From the NCBI GenBank assembly GCA_947479995.1, contig CANKBT010000005.1:1-27462 (forward strand): a stretch of 27,462 nt of DNA, in the 5' to 3' direction. Every line of letters begins with the position of its first letter. Within the stretch, counting starts at the first letter, position 1. A model generated the notes under the pieces. That model had not been told where the DNA came from, did no database searches, and saw only the letters and a program-made list of their open reading frames with translations. Source of the stretch: Frankiaceae bacterium. GTDB lineage: Bacteria; Actinomycetota; Actinomycetes; Mycobacteriales; SCTD01. Positions 7,560-15,029 of this stretch are shown piece by piece. The position numbers and the translations under genes were made by a program.

Positions 7560-7608
7560 CGCAGGGGCTCGCGCCGCGACCGCTCCGGCGCGTCGAGCAG
7601 CGCGTGCC

Positions 7609-7959
7609 CTACGCGCTGTCGCGCACGCGCAGCGCCCAGAGCACGAGCGGCACCTGCAGCGGCAGCCGCGCCCACGCCACCCGGCGCTGCAGCGGCGTGC
7701 GGGCCGCGCGCACGTGGTGCACGTTGCCCGGGAAGACCGCGACGAACAGCGCCGCCGAGGCGAGCGCCCCCGCCCGCCGGGTGCGCGGGGCGGCGACCGC
7801 GGCCGCGCACGCCAGCTCGACGACGCCGCTGCCGAGCGTCCACGCGCGGGCGCTCCCGGGCAGCTCCGGCGGGACGGCGGTGTCGAAGGCGCGGGGCGCG
7901 GCGAAGTGCAGCGCGCCGGCGCCGCCGAGCAGGGCGGCCAGGGCGGTGGCGGGGGTCAT
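7609..7959 (-). CDS. DoxX-like four-helix membrane protein (copy A)
   Basis: A 116-residue membrane protein with about four hydrophobic helices, resembling the DoxX / DoxX-like superfamily. Markers shared with the next gene are GSGVVELACAA, PRTRRAGALAS, VAVFPGNVHHV and the ending RLPLQVPLVLWALRVRD. DoxX-type proteins are small integral membrane proteins with poorly defined redox-related roles; no biochemical function can be assigned. The ATG at 7959 overlaps the stop of copy B (ATGA). It is the last gene of a three-gene membrane-protein operon, and its similarity to copy B points to a tandem duplication. Confidence 0.8.
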   Translation of the reverse strand: MTPATALAALLGGAGALHFAAPRAFDTAVPPELPGSARAWTLGSGVVELACAAAVAAPRTRRAGALASAALFVAVFPGNVHHVRAARTPLQRRVAWARLPLQVPLVLWALRVRDSA

Positions 7960-8330
7960 GCCGGGACTGTGGCAGGCCGCGCGTCGCGGTGCACCTGCCA
8001 GGCCCACAGCAGCAGCGGCACCTGCAGCGGCAGGCGCAGCCAAGCCACGAGCTCGGCGGTGCTGCTGCCGGCGTTGACGACCGCGGTGACGTTGCCGGGG
8101 AAGACCGCGAGGAGCAGCCCGAGGGCCGCGAGCGCGCCGGCGCGCCGGGTGCGCGGCGCGAGCACGAGCGCTCCGACGACCACCTCGACCGCGCCGCTGC
8201 CGAGCACCCACGGCCGCGGGTCGCCGAGCCACCCGGGGATGAGCGCGTCGTAGAAGTCCGGGTTCACCGCGTGGTTGACCCCGGCGAGCACGAGCAGCGC
8301 ACCCAGCAGGTACGGCGACGCGCGCCTCAC
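7956..8330 (-). CDS. DoxX-like four-helix membrane protein (copy B)
   Basis: A 124-residue membrane protein paralogous to the downstream copy A. It begins with a helix ending in GVNHAVNPDFYDALIPGWL, then GSGAVEVVVGALVLAPRTRRAGALA, LAVFPGNVTAVVNAG and RLPLQVPLLLWAWQVHRD. The N-terminal FYDALIPGWLGDP segment is common in DoxX-like proteins, and its counterpart in copy A has decayed (FDTAVPPELPG). The GTG at 8330 overlaps the upstream gene's stop (GTGA), which fixes the start; the open frame further upstream is a shadow. Topology is about four transmembrane helices with a basic C-terminus. Function unknown. Confidence 0.82.
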   Translation of the reverse strand: MRRASPYLLGALLVLAGVNHAVNPDFYDALIPGWLGDPRPWVLGSGAVEVVVGALVLAPRTRRAGALAALGLLLAVFPGNVTAVVNAGSSTAELVAWLRLPLQVPLLLWAWQVHRDARPATVPA

Positions 8331-8947
8331 GCGGCGCGCGCGGGCAGGCGCCGGTCGAGCAGCCCGAGCAGGGCGGTGAGGCCCAGCAGCAGCACCCCGA
8401 CCACGAGGGCGCTGCGCAGCGCACCGGCCAGCCCCAGGTCGTCGGCGTCGAGGAAGGCGTACGGCCACCAGCCGCTGACGGCGCCGTGCACGAGCGTCCA
8501 GCCGAGGAACAGCGCCGGCCAGACCAGCGACGCCACCTGGGTCAGCCGGTCGACGCGCGGGCGGGGGCCGAACACCGCCCAGCCGACGACCGCCAGCAGC
8601 GGCGCGACGCCGTGCAGCAGGGCGTCGGTGAGCGCCAGCCCGTCGCGTCCGCCGCCGGGGTTGAGCACGCCGTTGTAGACGACCGCCGTGCAGGTGATGC
8701 CGATGAGCGCGTTGGCGCGCAGCACGCGGAAGAGCCGGCCGTCGCGGCGCGGGTCGAGCACGAGCAGCACCGAGACGGCCAGCAGGAGCAGGTTGCTCTG
8801 CACGGTGAAGAACGAGCCGAAGCGCACGACCGCCGTCGACGCGTCGCGCGCACCGAGCACGTCGACCAGCTGCGAGGTGAGCGCCGAGCCGCTCACCAGC
8901 GCCGCGGCGGCGTGCCACGCCCGGGCGGGCACGTCCTCCGGCTGCAT
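8327..8947 (-). CDS. Pr6Pr family membrane protein
   Basis: A 206-residue integral membrane protein with about six helices, resembling the Pr6Pr (FAR-17a/AIG1-like) family. Typical features are the FGSFFTVQSNLLLL segment (about residues 43-56), ITCTAVVYNGVLNPGG, a helix with a central LLHGVAPLLAVVGW histidine, and WTLVHGAVSGWWPYAFLD in the fourth to fifth helix. The two conserved histidines recall the AIG1 hydrolase-like arrangement, but catalytic activity has not been established for bacterial members. It is the first gene of the operon; its stop overlaps copy B's start. The start ATG at 8947 is preceded by TAGGCT at 6 bases, predicting a leaderless mRNA. Confidence 0.82.
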   Translation of the reverse strand: MQPEDVPARAWHAAAALVSGSALTSQLVDVLGARDASTAVVRFGSFFTVQSNLLLLAVSVLLVLDPRRDGRLFRVLRANALIGITCTAVVYNGVLNPGGGRDGLALTDALLHGVAPLLAVVGWAVFGPRPRVDRLTQVASLVWPALFLGWTLVHGAVSGWWPYAFLDADDLGLAGALRSALVVGVLLLGLTALLGLLDRRLPARAA

Positions 8948-8953
8948 GCGCGC

Positions 8954-8959
8954 AGCCTA
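8954..8959 (-). promoter_or_regulatory. -10 box of the Pr6Pr operon (leaderless)
   Basis: On the minus strand TAGGCT (8959-8954) is followed by six bases and the ATG at 8947. This is the canonical actinobacterial TANNNT box at leaderless spacing. No clear -35 box is visible. Confidence 0.55.
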
Positions 8960-9038
8960 GGCAGCGCAGACGGGGGCCGCGGGTCGTGCGCGCGTGCGCC
9001 GCGTCACGGCGTGCGGCACCGTCACCGCCGCCGGGCCG

Positions 9039-10250
9039 TCACGCCGTCACCGGTGCGGCGAGCAGCCGCTCGAGCTGGCGGCGCTCGCCGTCGGAGGGCT
9101 GCAGGGCCAGGGCGCGCTCCAGGCTCGCGCGGGCCGCCGGCTCGTCGCCCAGGCGTCGCAGCAGGCGTCCGCGCACCGCGTGCAGCACGGGCACGCCGTC
9201 CAGCCCGGTGACGGCGTCCACCGCCGCCAGGCCCGCCGCGGCGCCGTCGCGCTCGGCGACCGCCACCGCCCGGTTGAGCGCGACGACCGGCGAGCCGGTG
9301 CGGGCGAGCAGCGCGTCGTACAGCGCGACGACCGACGGCCAGTCGGTCGCCTCCCACGTCGCGGCCGTCGCGTGGCAGCCCGCGATCGCCGCCTGCAGGG
9401 CGTACGGGTCGGGCGCGTCGGCCGAGCGGCGCAGCGCGCCCAGGGCCAGGGCGGCGCCCTCGGCCACCAGGGCGTGGTCCCAGCGCGCTCGGTCCTGGTC
9501 GGGGAGCTCGACGAGCGCGCCCGTGCCGTCGCGCCGACCGGCCGCGCGGGCCTCGGTGAGCAGGAGCAGCGCCAGCAGGCCCTGCACGGGGGCCTCGTCC
9601 GGCATCAGCCCGTGCAGCAGCCGCGCCAGGCGGAGCGACTCCGCGCGGAGCTCGTCCTGCTCGAGGCCCTCGGTGTAGAGCAGGTAGACGACGGCCAGCA
9701 CGCCGGCGAGGCGCTCGGGCAGCTCGGCCGCGCGCGGCACGCGGTACGGGATGCCGGCCGTCGCGATCTTGCGGCGGGCGCGGACGAGGCGCTTGGCCAG
9801 CGTCGGCTCCGGCACCAGGAGCAGCCGCGCGATCTGCGTCGTGTCGAGCCCGCAGAGCGTGCGGAGCGCGAGCGCGACGTGCGCCTCGGTCGACAGGGCC
9901 GGGTGGCAGCAGGTGAAGACGAGCCGCAGCAGGTCGTCGTCGACGACGGAGGGCTCGGGCAGGTCGTCGGCCGGCGGGGTGAGGTCGCGCACCGCTCCCG
10001 CCTCCTTGTCCGGTCGCCGGGCCTCGCGCCGCACGACGTCGAGCGCCTTGCGCCGGGCCGTCGTCGTGAGCCAGGCGCGGGGGTCGTCGGGCACGCCGTC
10101 GCGCGGCCAGGTGAGCAGCGCCGCGACGGCGGCGTCCTGCACGGCGTCCTCGGCCAGGGCGAGGTCGCCGAGGGTCCGGACGAGCGTCGCCAGCACGCGG
10201 CGGCGCTCGGTCCGGACGACCTCGGCGAGCTCCTGGCTCGGGCTCGTCAC
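9039..10250 (-). CDS. ECF42-type RNA polymerase sigma factor with C-terminal TPR-like domain
   Basis: A 403-residue extracytoplasmic-function sigma factor of the long ECF42 type (COG4941). Region 2 contains GDLALAEDAVQDAAVAAL and WLTTTARRKALDVVR; region 4 contains LDTTQIARLLLVPEPTLAKR (helix-turn-helix). The C-terminal half, about 200 residues of helical repeats such as GSPVVALNRAVAVAERDG and LLRRLGDEPAARASLERALAL, is the TPR-like extension that defines the group. There is no anti-sigma gene; in this group the extension is thought to control activity, and the neighbour is a YCII/DGPF protein, as here. The GTG at 10250 lies 8 bases after the YCII stop and lacks a Shine-Dalgarno sequence, so coupling to YCII translation is likely. 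Confidence 0.92.
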   Translation of the reverse strand: MTSPSQELAEVVRTERRRVLATLVRTLGDLALAEDAVQDAAVAALLTWPRDGVPDDPRAWLTTTARRKALDVVRREARRPDKEAGAVRDLTPPADDLPEPSVVDDDLLRLVFTCCHPALSTEAHVALALRTLCGLDTTQIARLLLVPEPTLAKRLVRARRKIATAGIPYRVPRAAELPERLAGVLAVVYLLYTEGLEQDELRAESLRLARLLHGLMPDEAPVQGLLALLLLTEARAAGRRDGTGALVELPDQDRARWDHALVAEGAALALGALRRSADAPDPYALQAAIAGCHATAATWEATDWPSVVALYDALLARTGSPVVALNRAVAVAERDGAAAGLAAVDAVTGLDGVPVLHAVRGRLLRRLGDEPAARASLERALALQPSDGERRQLERLLAAPVTA

Positions 10251-10258
10251 GAGCAGGG

Positions 10259-10612
10259 TCAGCCGGTCATGGGGAGGACGGGGCGCACCTCGACCGCGCC
10301 GTGCCAGGCCGAGGGGATCTGCGCGGCCCAGGCGATGGCCTCGTCGAGGTCGGCGCACTCGAGCAGGAAGAACCCGCTGAGCACGTCCTTGGTCTCGGCG
10401 TACGGCCCGTCGCTGACGACGACGTCGCCGCCCTTGCCGCCCGTGACGCGCACGGTCGTGGCGGTGGCGGTCTCCCGCAGGGCGGCGCCGCCGCGGATGA
10501 CGGCCGCGGCGGCCTGCCCGAAGGCGCCGTAGTCGGCCATGACCGCGCCCTGCTCGGGCCCGGTCCAGTCGACGTCGGCGGCGCTGTAGATGATGGCGGC
10601 GTACTGCGGCAT
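10259..10612 (-). CDS. YCII (DGPF) domain protein
   Basis: A 117-residue single-domain YCII-like protein of the DGPF type (COG3795). It opens with MPQYAAIIYSAADVDW and carries VVSDGPYAETKDVLSGFFLLE, the signature segment of the group (DGPY in place of DGPF), followed by the DLDEAIAWAAQIPSAWHG helix and EVRPV strand. The fold is a ferredoxin-like dimer; no reaction has been proven. A strong ribosome binding site, GAGGAG, lies 7 bases before the ATG at 10612. Pairing with an ECF42 sigma factor is the recurrent context, and DGPF genes are the known targets of such sigma factors, so autoregulation is likely. Confidence 0.92.
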   Translation of the reverse strand: MPQYAAIIYSAADVDWTGPEQGAVMADYGAFGQAAAAVIRGGAALRETATATTVRVTGGKGGDVVVSDGPYAETKDVLSGFFLLECADLDEAIAWAAQIPSAWHGAVEVRPVLPMTG

Positions 10613-10657
10613 GGCGGGTCTCCTCGTCTCGGACGCCGGGTGCGTCCTCACCCAGTG

Positions 10658-10684
10658 GACGAACGGGAGCCGCCCGGGAGGACA
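10658..10684 (-). promoter_or_regulatory. Candidate ECF-type promoter of the YCII-sigma operon
   Basis: On the minus strand TGTCCT (10684-10679) is followed by 17 bases and CGTC (10661-10658), about 45 bases before the YCII start. Reported ECF42 promoters in Streptomyces use TGTCGA and CGA/TC elements; the -10 part fits and the -35 part matches four of six bases. It is a weak but well-placed candidate. Confidence 0.35.
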
Positions 10685-10741
10685 CCGGCCCGCAGCATCC
10701 TCGGCGGGGCGCGCCGCCGCCACCGGCGCTCCCGGTCCCGG

Positions 10742-10747
10742 TAGCGT
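10742..10747 (+). promoter_or_regulatory. -10 box of the amidase gene (leaderless)
   Basis: TAGCGT (10742-10747) lies six bases before the GTG at 10754. The spacing predicts that the transcript begins at or within a base of the start codon. No Shine-Dalgarno sequence is visible between the box and the start, in agreement. Confidence 0.55.
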
Positions 10748-10753
10748 CCGCGA

Positions 10754-12235
10754 GTGCGCGACGACGAGTACCTCGCCCAGGACGCCCTCGGACTCGCCGC
10801 GGCGGTGAGCGCCGGCGACGTCTCCCCCGCCGAGCTGCTGGCCCTGGCGCGGGCGCGCGCCGAGCGCGTGGACCCGCGCGTCAACGCGCTGGCGCACCGC
10901 ACCGACGCGCACGCCGACGCGCGCGTCGCCGGCCCGCTGAGCGGTCCGCTGGCCGGCGTGCCGTTCGTGCTCAAGGACCTGCACCAGGACCTCGCGGGCG
11001 AGCCGGCCACGTCCGGCTGCCGGGCGCTGGCCGGTCACCGCGCGACCGCGAACAGCACCGTGGTGCAGCGCTGGCTCGACGCCGGGCTCGTCGTGCTCGG
11101 CCGCACGACGACGCCGGAGTTCGGCTCCAAGGGCGTCACCGAGGCCGCGCTGTTCGGCCCGACCCGCAACCCGTGGGACCTCACGCGCACCCCGGGCGGG
11201 TCGTCGGGCGGGTCGGCCGCCGCGGTGGCCGCCGGGATCGTGCCCGTCGCCGCGGCCAGCGACGGCGGTGGCTCGATCCGCATCCCGGCGGCCTGCACCG
11301 GGCTGGTCGGCCTCAAGCCCGGCCGCGGCCTCGTGCCGCACGGACCGGTCGAGAGCGAGCCGCTCGGCGGGCTGGCGACGAACGGCGTCGTCTCGCGCAC
11401 CGTCCGCGACACCGCGGCCGTGCTCGACGTGCTCGTGGGCGCCGACGCCGTGAGCCCCTTCGCGCCCGCGCTGCCCGACGGCCCGCTGCTGGCCGACCTC
11501 GAGCGCGCGCCCGGGCGCCTGCGCATCGGCTTCTCCACCGCCTCGGCCATCCGCAGCGCACCGCACCCCGAGGCCGTGCGCGCGGTCGAGCACGCGGCAG
11601 CGCTGCTGGCCGACCTCGGCCACGACGTCGAGGAGGTGCCCGCCCCGCACGACGACGCCCAGCTGGCCCGCGACTTCCTCACCGTGTGGTTCGTGCACCA
11701 GGCGGTCGAGGTGGCGCGCGTCAAGGCCGAGACGGGCGCCGGCGACGACGGCTTCGAGCAGGACACCCGCGTCATGGCCGCCCTCGGCCGCGCCGTGAGC
11801 GGCGTGGAGCTCGAGGCGGCCACCGAGCGCCGCCGCGAGCACATCGGCGGGCTGGCGCGCCTGCACGCCACCCACGACCTGCTGCTCACCCCCACCCTCG
11901 GTGAGCCGCCGATCCGGGTCGGCTCGCTCGACCTGCCCCTGCCGCTGCGCGCCGCGACCGAGGGCTTCCTGCGCACCCGCACCACGCGGGTCCTCGCCCT
12001 CACCGGCGTCGTCGACCAGATCGTGCAGCGCAACCTGGCGTGGGTGCCGTACACCCAGCTGGCCAACGTCACCGGGCGCCCGGCGATCAGCCTGCCGCTG
12101 CACCAGACGGCGGACGGCCTGCCGATGGGCGTGCAGCTGTGCGGTCCGCTCCGCTCGGAGGGGCTGCTGCTGCGGCTCGCGCGGCAGCTCGAGCTGGCAG
12201 CGCCGTGGGCGGACCGCCGCGCGCCGCTGGCCTGA
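10754..12235 (+). CDS. Amidase signature family hydrolase
   Basis: A 493-residue amidase-signature enzyme. The Ser-cisSer-Lys triad is complete: Lys74 in VPFVLKD, Ser150 in TPGGSSGGSAAAVAAG, and nucleophile Ser174 in SDGGGSIRIPA, with the expected 24-residue spacing between serines. The family hydrolyses or transfers amide groups; the GatA subunit belongs to it. Here no gatB or gatC is near and the C-terminal part (YTQLANVTGRPAISLPL) is like free-standing amidases, so a catabolic or detoxifying amidase is more likely than the tRNA amidotransferase. Substrate unknown. The start GTG at 10754 is supported by the leaderless promoter box. It ends 4 bases before the convergent EamA gene. Confidence 0.93.
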   Translation: MRDDEYLAQDALGLAAAVSAGDVSPAELLALARARAERVDPRVNALAHRTDAHADARVAGPLSGPLAGVPFVLKDLHQDLAGEPATSGCRALAGHRATANSTVVQRWLDAGLVVLGRTTTPEFGSKGVTEAALFGPTRNPWDLTRTPGGSSGGSAAAVAAGIVPVAAASDGGGSIRIPAACTGLVGLKPGRGLVPHGPVESEPLGGLATNGVVSRTVRDTAAVLDVLVGADAVSPFAPALPDGPLLADLERAPGRLRIGFSTASAIRSAPHPEAVRAVEHAAALLADLGHDVEEVPAPHDDAQLARDFLTVWFVHQAVEVARVKAETGAGDDGFEQDTRVMAALGRAVSGVELEAATERRREHIGGLARLHATHDLLLTPTLGEPPIRVGSLDLPLPLRAATEGFLRTRTTRVLALTGVVDQIVQRNLAWVPYTQLANVTGRPAISLPLHQTADGLPMGVQLCGPLRSEGLLLRLARQLELAAPWADRRAPLA

Positions 12236-12239
12236 GCCC

Positions 12240-13154
12240 TCAGGGAGCGCCGACCGCCCCCTCGGGCGCCGGCGCCGCGCGCGACGCGCCGAGGCCCTGC
12301 ACGAGCAGGCCGAGCAGCACGAGCCCGGCGCCGACCGCCCCGGCCGCCGACAGGCGCTCGTCGAGCACCAGCACGCCCAGCGCCGTCGCGACGACCGGCT
12401 CGGCGAGCACGAGCGTCGTCACCGGCCCCGCGGCGAGCACCGCCAGGCCCCGGACGAACAGCAGGTAGGCCAGCGTCGTCGTCACCAGCCCGAGGTAGGC
12501 GACGAGCGCGACGCCCCCGGCCGTGGCGACCCACCCGAGCGGCTGCGTGGCCAGCAGGGGCAGCGACAGCAGCCCGCCGAGGCCGAACGCCGCCGCCATC
12601 ACCGACGACGGCCGGTGGCCCCGGTCGAGCTGCTGCTTGGCGAGCACGGTGTACGCCGCGTAGGCCAGGCCCGCCGCGACCGACAGGCCGACCCCGGCGG
12701 GGTCGGCGCCGCCCGAGCCGCTGCCCACGAGGACGAGCAGCGCGAGCCCGGCCAGGCAGACCCCCGTCGCCGCCAGCCAGGCGCGCCCGGGCCGCTCGCC
12801 GAGCAGCAGCAGGGCCAGCACGCCGGTCAGCACCGGGCCGCTGCCGATGGCCGCCAGCGTGCCCACGGCGACGCCCGCGCGGTCGACGCCGGCGAAGAAG
12901 CACACCTGGTAGGCGGCGGTGCACGCGCCGGCCACGAGGCCCGTCGGCGTGCGCCACAGGGCCAGCACCTCGCCGCCCCGCCCCCCGACGAGCGGCAGGA
13001 GGGCGAGCAGGGCGAGCCCGCCGACGACGAGCCGGGCGGCGCCCACGCCGAGCGTCGACGTGCTGTCGGGGCCGAGCGCCTGCGCCGTGCCCGTCGTGCC
13101 GAACAGGGCCGCGGCCAGCAGCACCGCACCGACGGCCCGCCCACCGGTGGCCAC
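12240..13154 (-). CDS. DMT superfamily (EamA) transporter
   Basis: A 304-residue membrane protein with ten predicted helices in two EamA repeats, the standard drug/metabolite transporter architecture. Repeat 1 ends with GSGPVLTGVLALLLLGERPG and repeat 2 with AGPVTTLVLAEPVVATALGVLVLDERLS, the conserved end-of-repeat motifs carrying the E-R pair. Such proteins usually export amino acids or metabolites; RhtA (threonine/homoserine) is the best-known relative. The start GTG at 13154 lies 2 bases after the serA stop codon, so it is co-translated with SerA. This placement makes export of serine or a related amino acid a reasonable guess, no more. Confidence 0.9.
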   Translation of the reverse strand: MATGGRAVGAVLLAAALFGTTGTAQALGPDSTSTLGVGAARLVVGGLALLALLPLVGGRGGEVLALWRTPTGLVAGACTAAYQVCFFAGVDRAGVAVGTLAAIGSGPVLTGVLALLLLGERPGRAWLAATGVCLAGLALLVLVGSGSGGADPAGVGLSVAAGLAYAAYTVLAKQQLDRGHRPSSVMAAAFGLGGLLSLPLLATQPLGWVATAGGVALVAYLGLVTTTLAYLLFVRGLAVLAAGPVTTLVLAEPVVATALGVLVLDERLSAAGAVGAGLVLLGLLVQGLGASRAAPAPEGAVGAP

Positions 13155-13156
13155 GG

Positions 13157-14362
13157 CTACGCGCGCACGTCCAGCCGCACGGTCTCGGGCAGCGCGGCGA
13201 GCGCGTCGACGACAGCGGGCTGCTCGAACGGCGCCACGTCGGTGATGACGTAGCCGAGCGCGCCGCGGGTGCCGAGCACCTGGCCCTCGACGTTGAGGCC
13301 GTGGTCGGCCAGCACCCCGTTCACGCGCGCGAGCACGCCCGGCACGTTGGCGTGCAGCAGCAGCAGGCGGTGGCCGGTGCCGGTGCGCGGCAGGCTGACG
13401 GGCGGCAGGTTGACGCTCAGCGAGGTCGACCCGTCGTGCGCGAAGTCGCGGAGCTTGCCGGCGACGAAGTTGCCGATGTCCATCTGCGCCTCCTCCGTCG
13501 ACCCGCCGACGTGCGGCGTGAGGATGACGTTGGGCAGGCCGCGCAGGACCGAGACGAACTCCTCGCCGGGGCGCTTGGGCTCCTGCGGGAACACGTCGAC
13601 GGCGGCGCCGGCGAGGTGCCCGCTCTCGAGGTGGCGGCGCAGCGCGTCGTGGTCGACGACGAAGCCCCGGCTGAGGTTGAGGAAGACCGCGCCCGGGCGC
13701 ATGCGCGCGAACTGCTCCTCGCCGAACAGGCTGCTGTTGCCGGCGCGGCCGTCGACGTGCAGCGAGACGACGTCGGACTGCGCGAGCAGCTCCTCCAGCG
13801 TGCCGGCCCGGCGCGCGTTGCCGAGCGCCAGCTTGTCGGCGGTGTCGTAGAAGACGACCGCCATGCCGAGGCCCTCGGCCAGCACCGACAGCTGGCTGCC
13901 GATGTTGCCGTAGCCGACGATGCCGAGCCGGCGGCCGCGCACCTCGTGGCTGCCGACGGCGGACTTGTCCCACACCCCGGCGTGCATGGCGGCGTTCTTG
14001 TCGGTCAGCCGCCGGGTCAGCGCGATGACCTCCGACAGCGCCAGCTCGACCACGCTGCGCGTGTTGGAGAACGGCGCGTTGAACACCGCGACGCCGCGGG
14101 CCGTCGCGGCCGCCAGGTCGATCTGGTTGGTGCCGATGCAGAACGCCCCGACGGCGCGCAGGTCGGCGGCCTGCTCGAGCACCCGCGCGGTGACCGTGGT
14201 GTTGGACCGGATGCCGAGGACCTCGACGCCCTGCAGCGCCTCGACCAGCTCGTCCTCGCCGAGCGCCGCCGTGCGGCGGTCGACGTCGTAGCCGGCGTCG
14301 CGCAGCAGGAAGGCCGCGTCGTCGTGGACGTTCTCCAGCAGCAGCGCGCGCGGCTCGCTCAC
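13157..14362 (-). CDS. serA: D-3-phosphoglycerate dehydrogenase
   Basis: A 401-residue phosphoglycerate dehydrogenase, the first enzyme of serine biosynthesis, oxidising 3-phosphoglycerate with NAD. The NAD-binding motif is GIVGYGNIGSQ (about 147-157); the catalytic trio is Arg232 (NLSRG), Glu261 (PQEP) and His284 (TPHVGGST). A C-terminal ACT domain starts near residue 325 (LLLLHANVPGVLARVNGVL), which in the E. coli type binds serine and inhibits the enzyme. The length and the direct catalytic-to-ACT layout match the short E. coli form, not the longer mycobacterial form with an extra intervening domain, so it might be a second copy in this genome. The GTG at 14362 overlaps the preceding gene's stop (GTGA). 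Confidence 0.93.
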   Translation of the reverse strand: MSEPRALLLENVHDDAAFLLRDAGYDVDRRTAALGEDELVEALQGVEVLGIRSNTTVTARVLEQAADLRAVGAFCIGTNQIDLAAATARGVAVFNAPFSNTRSVVELALSEVIALTRRLTDKNAAMHAGVWDKSAVGSHEVRGRRLGIVGYGNIGSQLSVLAEGLGMAVVFYDTADKLALGNARRAGTLEELLAQSDVVSLHVDGRAGNSSLFGEEQFARMRPGAVFLNLSRGFVVDHDALRRHLESGHLAGAAVDVFPQEPKRPGEEFVSVLRGLPNVILTPHVGGSTEEAQMDIGNFVAGKLRDFAHDGSTSLSVNLPPVSLPRTGTGHRLLLLHANVPGVLARVNGVLADHGLNVEGQVLGTRGALGYVITDVAPFEQPAVVDALAALPETVRLDVRA

Positions 14363-14922
14363 CGGACGACGTCGTAGACGAGCTTGGTCACGCCGTTGCC
14401 GTACGTCTCGCTCTCGCGCACGGCGAGGCGCTGGGTGTCCTTGTCGCTGTCGCTCCAGAGCCGCTTGCCGGCGCCGAGCAGCAGCGGGAAGACGAGCAGG
14501 TGGTACCGGTCGACGAGGCCCGCGTCGGCGAGCCCGCGCGCCAGCGTGGCGCTGCCGTGCACGGCGATCGGCCCGCCCTCGGTCTGCTTGAGCGCGGCCA
14601 CCTCGTCGAGCGAGCGCAGCACGGTCGCGGGCCAGCGGGCGTCGTCGCCCTGCAGGGTGGTCGACACGACGTAGCGCGGCATGGCGTTGTAGCCCGCGAA
14701 GTCGTCCATGGTCGGCCAGACCGGCGCGAAGGCCTCGTAGCTCGTGCGCCCGAGCAGCAGCGCCGTCGTCTCCTCCTGCTCGCGGCCCTTGAGCTCGTAG
14801 ACGGCGTCGTCGTGCGCGACGTCCTTGAACGTCCAGCCGGAGTTGCGGTAGCCGGGCTCCCCGCCGGGGGCCTCGACGACGCCGTCCAGGGACGTGAAGG
14901 CGGTGACGATCAGGGTGCGCAC
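14359..14922 (-). CDS. Dihydrofolate reductase family protein (RibD C-terminal-like), second copy
   Basis: A 187-residue RibD_C/DHFR-like protein, distinct from the copy at 2398-3042. Its N-terminus, TLIVTAFTSLDGVVEAPGG, contains the conserved SLDG turn; LLLGRTSYEAFAPVWP and AVHGSATLARGLADAGLVD carry the nucleotide-binding loops, and VFPLLLGAGKRLW is the closing strand. A reductase using NADPH is likely but the substrate is unknown. The GTG at 14922 follows a strong Shine-Dalgarno sequence (GGAGGAG, 4 bases away), and a TAGCCT box lies about 36 bases upstream, so this gene heads the three-gene operon with serA and the EamA transporter. Confidence 0.9.
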   Translation of the reverse strand: MRTLIVTAFTSLDGVVEAPGGEPGYRNSGWTFKDVAHDDAVYELKGREQEETTALLLGRTSYEAFAPVWPTMDDFAGYNAMPRYVVSTTLQGDDARWPATVLRSLDEVAALKQTEGGPIAVHGSATLARGLADAGLVDRYHLLVFPLLLGAGKRLWSDSDKDTQRLAVRESETYGNGVTKLVYDVVR

Positions 14923-14957
14923 GGGGCTCCTCCGGGTCGGGCGGGCGTCGGCGGGCC

Positions 14958-14963
14958 AGGCTA
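14958..14963 (-). promoter_or_regulatory. -10 box of the DHFR-like/serA/EamA operon
   Basis: TAGCCT on the minus strand (14963-14958) sits about 35 bases before the GTG at 14922, leaving a leader of roughly 28-30 bases that contains GGAGGAG. Unlike most promoters in this window, this one gives a leadered mRNA. Confidence 0.45.
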
Positions 14964-14975
14964 GCCAGCGCACGC

Positions 14976-15009
14976 GAGCGGGCCGCGGTCGGTCGACCGC
15001 GGCCCGCTC
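14976..15009 (-). terminator. Strong GC hairpin ending the symporter transcript
   Basis: A perfect 15-base inverted repeat: GAGCGGGCCGCGGTC (14976-14990) and its complement (14995-15009) around a 4-base loop, GGTC. It lies 20 bases after the symporter stop codon and just before the next operon's promoter. No U-tract follows, as is common for actinobacterial terminators. Because it is symmetric it could also act on plus-strand RNA, though no plus-strand gene ends here. Confidence 0.75.
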
Positions 15010-15029
15010 CTGAGGCGTGGCGGCGGCGG

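Noticed and set aside
7560..7608. Convergent gap as a terminator
   Set aside because: I found no inverted repeat of convincing length in these 49 bases.
8948..9038. ACGGCGTG/CACGCCGT repeat between the Pr6Pr and sigma genes
   Set aside because: The 8-base arms are separated by a loop of over 30 bases and one arm lies inside the sigma coding end, so a terminator or operator role is weakly supported.
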